NCBI RefSeq assembly: GCF_000333955.1
Contig: NZ_CAPS01000084.1
Coordinates: forward strand, 62,001-126,000
Length of the DNA stretch: 64,000 nucleotides
Reading direction: 5' to 3'
From: Rhodococcus sp. AW25M09
GTDB taxonomy: Bacteria > Actinomycetota > Actinomycetes > Mycobacteriales > Mycobacteriaceae
Part shown: piece by piece, positions 56,762 to 64,000 of the stretch
Layout: each line of letters opens with the position of its first letter
Numbering within the stretch: the first letter of the stretch is position 1
The notes under the pieces: model-generated
Told to the model about the DNA's origin: nothing
Database searches by the model: none
What the model saw: only the letters and a program-made list of their open reading frames with translations
Position numbers and translations under genes: made by a program

Positions 56762-57541
56762 GTGCCGATCTCGGAAATTCTCGTCATTTTGCTCGCCGGC
56801 CTGGGGGCAGGAGCCATCAACGCCGTCGTCGGATCCGGAACGCTGATCACGTTTCCGACACTGGTTGCATTCGGCTATCCCCCGGTGGTCGCCACCATGT
56901 CCAACGCTGTGGGACTGGTAGCGGGAAGTGTGTCCGGTACATGGGGATATCGCCGAGAACTGCGCGGTCAATGGCATCGCCTGCGGTGGCAATTGCCCGC
57001 CTCGTTCTTCGGTGCTCTCGGCGGCGCATGGCTGCTGTTGCATCTGCCCGAAACGGTGTTCGCGGCCGTGGTACCGGTACTGCTCATCGGCGCGCTGATT
57101 CTCGTTGTCGCACAACCGAGAATCCAGGCCTGGGCGAAGCGTCGCTCGGACGCCGCCGGTACGGCGGCGAACCAGATCAGCCGGACCCGGATGGCATTGG
57201 TCACGGTAGGCACCCTGCTGGTCGGCATCTACGGCGGCTATTTCACTGCCGCACAGGGAATCCTGTTGATCGGCGTGATGGGGGCGCTGCTACCCGAAAC
57301 GATGCAGCGAATGAACGCGGCCAAGAATCTGCTGTCGTTGGTCGTCAATGTCGTTGCCGCAGTGACGTACACGATCTTTCGGTTCGACGACATCAGCTGG
57401 CAAGCCGCCGGGTTGATCGCAGTCGGGTCACTGATCGGCGGCGCAGTGGGGGCCCGCTACGGCCGCCGGCTTTCGCCGGCGGCCCTGCGCGGTGCCATCG
57501 TCGTTCTCGGACTGATCGGACTCTGGAGACTGCTGGTCTAG
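56762..57541 (+). CDS. TSUP-family (TauE/SafE) membrane permease
   Basis: 259-residue protein with about eight membrane helices and the twofold-repeated TSUP pattern: AGLGAGAINAVVGSGTLITFPTLVAFGYPPVVATMSNAVGLV and VGIYGGYFTAAQGILLIGVMGALLP. Members export or import sulfite, sulfonates or other anions. The GTG start was chosen from the family N-terminus; no Shine-Dalgarno is visible. It ends 11 bases before convergent RNase J. Confidence 0.86.
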   Translation: MPISEILVILLAGLGAGAINAVVGSGTLITFPTLVAFGYPPVVATMSNAVGLVAGSVSGTWGYRRELRGQWHRLRWQLPASFFGALGGAWLLLHLPETVFAAVVPVLLIGALILVVAQPRIQAWAKRRSDAAGTAANQISRTRMALVTVGTLLVGIYGGYFTAAQGILLIGVMGALLPETMQRMNAAKNLLSLVVNVVAAVTYTIFRFDDISWQAAGLIAVGSLIGGAVGARYGRRLSPAALRGAIVVLGLIGLWRLLV

Positions 57542-57552
57542 CCGATCGTTCG

Positions 57553-60332
<2,780 letters not shown>

Positions 60333-60345
60333 TTACCCGGTGCTT

Positions 60346-60368
60346 TGCCCGCGCTTGCGCAGCGGGCA
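60346..60368 (-). terminator. possible hairpin between thyX and dapA
   Basis: Arms TGCCCGC (60346-60352) and GCGGGCA (60362-60368) with a 9-base loop. It lies in the 77-bp gap after thyX. Short stem and no U-tract, so weak. Confidence 0.35.
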
Positions 60369-60400
60369 TACCCGATACCGGAGGCGACGGAACCTCGCCT

Positions 60401-61153
60401 CTAGACCTCGGTCACGAACGGGCTGCGGGCCACTTCCGTCCCGTCGAGAAGCGTCGAGATCTCGAAGTCGCCGAAGACGTCCGGGGCCACCTCCACGAGC
60501 TTACGCAGACATTCGACAGCGACGCGGCGAATTTCGACGTCCGCGTGCTCCGAGGCGCGCATCGACACGAAATGACGCCACGCCCGATAGTTCCCGCTCA
60601 CCACTACCCGTGTCTCGGTGGCATTCGGGAGTACCGACCTCGCGGCCTGCCGAGCCTGCTTGCCGCGCAACGCTGCGTTGGTGACCGACTCCAACTTTCC
60701 TTCGAGGGCCCCGAGCAGCTCGGTGTACGCCGCACGGCTCGCCTCGGTCGCCGACGCGAACAGCGCCTCGAGCTCGGGATCACCCTCCAACGCAGGCGGA
60801 ACGACGACATTGGCGTCGTGCTCGGGAACGAACCGCTGCGAGAGCTGGGAGTAGGAAAAGTGCCGATGACGAATCAACTCGTGTGTGCACGAGCGCGAAA
60901 TACCGGTGATGTAGAAGCTCACGCTCGCGTGTTCGAGAACCGACAGGTGCCCGACATCGAGCAGATGACGCAGATACGACGCATTGGTGGCGGTCCGAGG
61001 ATTGGGCTTGGACCAGCTTTGATAGCACGCACGTCCAGCGAACTCGACCAACGCTTGTCCGCCGTCCGCATCGGTTTCCCAGGGAATCTCCTCGGGCGCG
61101 ACGAACTCGGTTCGGGCGACCAGTCGGACGTTCAGGGCCACTGCTCTGGGCAC
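60401..61153 (-). CDS. thyX: flavin-dependent thymidylate synthase
   Basis: 250-residue FAD-dependent enzyme making dTMP from dUMP with methylene-tetrahydrofolate, the alternative to ThyA. The ThyX signature [14 protein letters not shown] (RHRx7S) is present, along with [20 protein letters not shown] and [24 protein letters not shown]. The GTG start gives exactly the length of M. tuberculosis ThyX and has AAGG upstream; a GTG nine codons earlier is possible. Upstream of dapA on the same strand. Confidence 0.95.
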   Translation of the reverse strand: MPRAVALNVRLVARTEFVAPEEIPWETDADGGQALVEFAGRACYQSWSKPNPRTATNASYLRHLLDVGHLSVLEHASVSFYITGISRSCTHELIRHRHFSYSQLSQRFVPEHDANVVVPPALEGDPELEALFASATEASRAAYTELLGALEGKLESVTNAALRGKQARQAARSVLPNATETRVVVSGNYRAWRHFVSMRASEHADVEIRRVAVECLRKLVEVAPDVFGDFEISTLLDGTEVARSPFVTEV

Positions 61154-61231
61154 CGCTCTACCTTCGTTTTCAGACGACACCGCACAACACTAAGTGTGAT
61201 CGCCCGTCTTCGACGAAAGCCGACGCCAGCA

Positions 61232-61295
61232 TGACGCCACTCGACGCCATCGAACCTGCTTGACTGACGCCATAGATGACGTCACACTGACGTCA
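61232..61295. promoter_or_regulatory. TGACGTCA/TGACGCCA operator cluster over an RHH start codon
   Basis: TGACGTCA occurs at 61277-61284 and 61288-61295 (11 bp apart), and TGACGCCA at 61232-61239 and 61265-61272. The last copy ends on the A of the start codon of the following ribbon-helix-helix gene. RHH proteins often bind short repeated half-sites spaced about one helical turn, so this is a good candidate for autoregulation. Confidence 0.55.
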
Positions 61296-61774
61296 TGGAA
61301 CTGAACAAGTACACCGAGACGCTGCGCACCGATCTTCTTGCAGCTGCGGCTCTGGGAGACGAACGCACTCGGGCCACGGCGGAGGCACTCGGCAACACCG
61401 CCGAGGCCTCGGCCAGGTTGATGTTGCTGACCGCACTGTCCGACTTCGCGGCCGAGGTCTCGAGCGAACTGGACGGTCATACCGTCGGCGTTCGTCTCGA
61501 CGGCCCCCGGGCGCACGCCGATGTTCGACGCGACCGCGTGGCTGCCGATCTGCACGACGGCGAACCACACGAGGCTGCCGCCGATGACTACCCGACGATG
61601 GACGATGTCTCCGGGGAAGTACGACGGGTGACGTTGCGGCTGGTCGAGCAGATCAAGGAACGCGCCGAGGACGCTGCGAACAACAGCGGAGTATCTCTCA
61701 ACTCCTGGCTGTCACAGGCAGTTCAAGGTGCCTTGCGCGATCAGATGCGCAAGGATCGCGGCTGGAACAACTGA
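61295..61774 (+). CDS. HicB-like ribbon-helix-helix protein
   Basis: 159-residue protein. An acidic helical N-terminal half (TETLRTDLLAAAALGDERTRATAEALGNTAEASARLMLLTALSDFAAEVSSEL) is followed by a C-terminal RHH-type segment about residues 108-152 (RVTLRLVEQIKERAEDAANNSGVSLNSWLSQAVQGALRDQM), as in HicB/Arc-type DNA-binding proteins. No toxin gene adjoins it: thyX upstream and zwf downstream are both on the other strand. It is therefore an orphan antitoxin-like or simply regulatory protein. No ribosome-binding site is seen before the ATG. Confidence 0.75.
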   Translation: MELNKYTETLRTDLLAAAALGDERTRATAEALGNTAEASARLMLLTALSDFAAEVSSELDGHTVGVRLDGPRAHADVRRDRVAADLHDGEPHEAAADDYPTMDDVSGEVRRVTLRLVEQIKERAEDAANNSGVSLNSWLSQAVQGALRDQMRKDRGWNN

Positions 61775-61785
61775 TCCGTCAGCGC

Positions 61786-63240
61786 CTACTTCTTCTCGCG
61801 CCACTCCCGCTCGAACGGCAACCGCCACGCGTGCGGAGCTATGAGTTGATGGATGGCGTTGGGCCCCCACGATCCTGGTGAGTACAGGCGCACCGGAGGC
61901 GGATCGGCCAGTAACGGTTCCGACACCTGCCACAGTCGTTCGATGCCCTCTGCGGTGGTGAACAGAGTGTGATCGCCGTACATGGCGTCGAGGATCAACC
62001 GTTCGTAGGCTTCGAGGACGTCGCCGACTCGTTCGGTTTCGTGGATGGCGAATTGCATGCTCAGTTTGTCCAGGCGCATACCGGGGCCTGGCCTCTTGCC
62101 GTAGAACGACAACGACACCTTGGATGCATCGGCGAGGTCGAAGGTCAGGTGATCGGGTCCCTGTGCACCGACACCCGAGCCGGCCGGAAACATGCTCTTC
62201 GGTGGTTCACGAAACGCGATCGAGATGATGCGTTGTCCCTCGGCGAGGCGTTTGCCGCTGCGGAGGTAGAAGGGCACACCGGCCCACCGCCAATTGTCGA
62301 TCTCGCATTTGAGTGCCACGAAGGTGTCGGTATCGGAATCGGGAGCCACGCCGTCCTCCGACCGGTATCCCGTGTACTGACCTCGGACAACATTTTTCGG
62401 GTCCAGCGGCAACATCGATCGGAAGACCTTGTTCTTCTCCTCGCCGATCGCGCCAGGCTCGAGCGCCGTCGGCGGTTCCATCGCCATGAATGCAAGTACC
62501 TGGAACAGGTGCGTGACGACCATGTCCTTGTACGCGCCGGTGGACTCGTAGAATCCCGCTCGGCCGTCCAGGGCGAGTTTCTCGGGAATGTCGATCTGCA
62601 CGTGGTCGATGAAATTGCGGTTCCAGATCGGCTCGAACAATCCGTTGGCGAAACGGAAGGCCAGGATGTTCTGGGCCGGCTCCTTTCCGAGGAAGTGATC
62701 GATTCGGAAGATCTGATCCTCGTCGAACGTCTCGTGGACCCGAGCATTCAACGCGATTGCGCTCTCGAGATCCGTACCGAACGGCTTCTCCATGATGATT
62801 CGCGAGCGTTTGACCAGATCTGCCGACGCGAGCGTATCCACCACTGCCAGAGCCGCTCTGGGCGGAACGGACAGGTAGTGCAGCCGACGAACGCTCCCTC
62901 CCAGCTCGATCTCGGCTTCGGCTACGGCTTCACTCAGAGCTGCCGGTCCTGCCTTCTGCGACACATAGGTCAACCGCGAAGCGAACTGTCGCCACTGCTC
63001 GTCGCCGACCTTACGGCTGGAGTACTCGTTGATCGATTCACGCGCGAGAGCTCGGAATTCGTCGGTGGACATCTCCTCGAGCGAGGTACCCACGACTCGG
63101 ATGTTCGGCGCGAGATCGGACAGTGCCAGGTGCATCATCCCAGAGAGAAGTTTGCGTTTGGCCAGGTCTCCGGTCGCCCCGAACAGCACGACGACCTGGG
63201 GTGGGAGTTCGGCTGCGGTGTCTGTCCAGCGAGAAGTCAC
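61786..63240 (-). CDS. zwf: glucose-6-phosphate dehydrogenase
   Basis: 484-residue NADP-dependent enzyme opening the pentose phosphate pathway. The nucleotide-binding FGATGDLAKRKL is at residues 20-31, the active site is RIDHFLGKEPAQN, and EKPFGTDLESA and the C-terminal substrate-binding block are intact. The GTG start is supported by the family N-terminus; the longer frame adds 44 Arg-rich residues. No ribosome-binding site is clear. It stands alone here, not in the tkt-tal-zwf-opcA cluster, so it is probably a second (zwf1-like) copy; that inference rests on gene context only. Confidence 0.92.
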   Translation of the reverse strand: MTSRWTDTAAELPPQVVVLFGATGDLAKRKLLSGMMHLALSDLAPNIRVVGTSLEEMSTDEFRALARESINEYSSRKVGDEQWRQFASRLTYVSQKAGPAALSEAVAEAEIELGGSVRRLHYLSVPPRAALAVVDTLASADLVKRSRIIMEKPFGTDLESAIALNARVHETFDEDQIFRIDHFLGKEPAQNILAFRFANGLFEPIWNRNFIDHVQIDIPEKLALDGRAGFYESTGAYKDMVVTHLFQVLAFMAMEPPTALEPGAIGEEKNKVFRSMLPLDPKNVVRGQYTGYRSEDGVAPDSDTDTFVALKCEIDNWRWAGVPFYLRSGKRLAEGQRIISIAFREPPKSMFPAGSGVGAQGPDHLTFDLADASKVSLSFYGKRPGPGMRLDKLSMQFAIHETERVGDVLEAYERLILDAMYGDHTLFTTAEGIERLWQVSEPLLADPPPVRLYSPGSWGPNAIHQLIAPHAWRLPFEREWREKK

Positions 63241-63308
63241 ACTGGAAATAGTGGCGCCGATTGCGTTCGAGTGCACTTCGACACACGTCGAAACGGCGCG
63301 CCGGCATT

Positions 63309-64000
63309 TCAGCGCAGGGCGTCGACGAGGTCTCCTCGGTCCCCCACCACGACGCGTTCGAGTTCGAGCCACTGCGCCATCTCCCGCAGAACCTCACGCA
63401 ATCGCGGAGCAATATCGCGGGCGTCGCGGTCGCCCTCGACGTAGGCCGCGATGACGTGCAGTTCCGACTGCGCTCGCACAGCTTTCAGGTCGACCCGCGC
63501 CACCAGATGGCCGTCGAGCAGAAAGGGAAAGACGTAGTAGCCGTGAATTCGCTTGTGCTGCGGGGTGTAGATCTCGATGCGGTAGTGGAAACCGAAGATT
63601 CGCTCCACCCGGGGCCGAAAGAAGATCATCGGATCGAACGGGCACAGCAGTGCGGCGGCGGTGGCCGTCCGTGGTGTTCTGGCGTCGCGGTGCAGGTATG
63701 CCGGGACATTCCAGCCTCGGACCGACACCTGCTCCAGGACGCCGTCTTCGACAAGATCGGCGATCGCGGCCTTCGCCTGTTTCTGCGACAGGCGATAGTA
63801 GTCCCGCAGGTCCGGTTCGGTACCGATCCCCAGTGCGCGAGAGGACTTTTCGATCAAGGCTCGCACCGCGTCCGCTTCGTCGACGCGCCTGCTCAGTACG
63901 TCTTCGGGAAGCACCCGCTCGCTGAGCTCGTATCGGCGCACGAACCCGGTTCGGGCCGGCACGCTCACCACTCCTGCTGCGAAGAGTTGCTCACAGACGA
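63309..64000 (-). CDS. YcaQ/AlkZ-like winged-helix DNA glycosylase (3' part)
   Basis: The last 230 codons of a gene that enters from the right edge of the window. The visible part contains a winged-helix region (DYYRLSQKQAKAAIADLVEDGVLEQVSVRGW) and the conserved C-terminal block CPFDPMIFFRPRVERIFGFHYRIEIYTPQHKRIHGYYVFPFLLDGHLVARVDLKAVR, typical of YcaQ/AlkZ, DNA glycosylases that open interstrand crosslinks or remove bulky alkyl adducts. The catalytic QxQ/QxD motif lies in the missing N-terminal part, so activity cannot be judged. Ends 68 bases before the zwf start. Confidence 0.83.
   Translation of the reverse strand, partial: VCEQLFAAGVVSVPARTGFVRRYELSERVLPEDVLSRRVDEADAVRALIEKSSRALGIGTEPDLRDYYRLSQKQAKAAIADLVEDGVLEQVSVRGWNVPAYLHRDARTPRTATAAALLCPFDPMIFFRPRVERIFGFHYRIEIYTPQHKRIHGYYVFPFLLDGHLVARVDLKAVRAQSELHVIAAYVEGDRDARDIAPRLREVLREMAQWLELERVVVGDRGDLVDALR

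Overview
The window is chromosomal DNA from a high-GC actinobacterium of the order Mycobacteriales, most likely Rhodococcus or a close relative. The evidence is mycothiol chemistry (mscR), PspA/PspM/ClgR instead of the enterobacterial Psp set, DUF3046 beside recA/recX, thyX-dapA-RNase J, and a gene order that from memory follows Mycobacterium tuberculosis Rv2713 to Rv2754 with rhodococcal insertions. It looks like core genome: coding density is very high, there are no tRNA or rRNA genes, insertion sequences, prophage or CRISPR, and no gene-free stretch longer than about 260 bases.

Layout. 1-2.7 kb: lipoprotein, metallo-hydrolase and mycothiol-dependent formaldehyde/nitrosothiol dehydrogenase. 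2.9-9.99 kb (+): soluble transhydrogenase, PAC2-family protein, alpha/beta hydrolase, DUF3516 helicase, PhzF-like protein. 10-16.2 kb (-): YiiX-like hydrolase, aminotransferase, and a fatty-acid cluster (TetR, thiolase-like, crotonase, and what looks like a 5' stub of an acyl-CoA dehydrogenase), then a Pr6Pr membrane protein. 16.2-22.2 kb: HrpA helicase, NrdR, a small membrane protein divergent from lexA, and lexA with a clear LexA box. 22.2-30.9 kb: FadE20-like acyl-CoA dehydrogenase, uracil/xanthine permease, and a complete fructose phosphotransferase system (ptsI divergent from fruR-fruK-fruA-ptsH).

30.9-40.1 kb: anchored beta-propeller-like protein, then on the minus strand extradiol-dioxygenase-like gene, miaA, dapF and hflX (read in that order), DUF349 protein (+), membrane protein and miaB (-). 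dapF carries an apparent one-base frameshift near its 3' end. 40.2-43.6 kb: gluABCD-type amino-acid ABC importer with a strong terminator. 43.6-46.8 kb (-): glycosyltransferase, DUF3046, recA (LexA box in its promoter) and recX. 46.9-51.2 kb: TetR regulator divergent from a diacylglycerol-kinase-like gene, then the membrane-stress operon clgR-pspA-pspM plus a 57-residue membrane protein. 51.4-64 kb: pgsA, argA-like acetyltransferase, YciI protein, ftsK, TIGR03085 protein, TSUP permease, RNase J-dapA, thyX, an orphan ribbon-helix-helix gene, zwf, and the 3' part of a YcaQ/AlkZ-like gene that runs off the window.

Functional themes are DNA damage response (lexA, recA, recX, and perhaps the lexA-divergent gene), cell-envelope stress (psp), lysine/DAP synthesis (dapA, dapF), tRNA modification (miaA, miaB) and sugar uptake (fru PTS, zwf). 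I saw no obvious new multi-gene system. The best candidates for undescribed biology are the lexA-divergent membrane protein without LysM, the small protein beside pspM, the orphan RHH gene with repeats over its start codon, and the glycosyltransferase-DUF3046 pair upstream of recA. All gene identities rest on reading the translations; no database search was possible.
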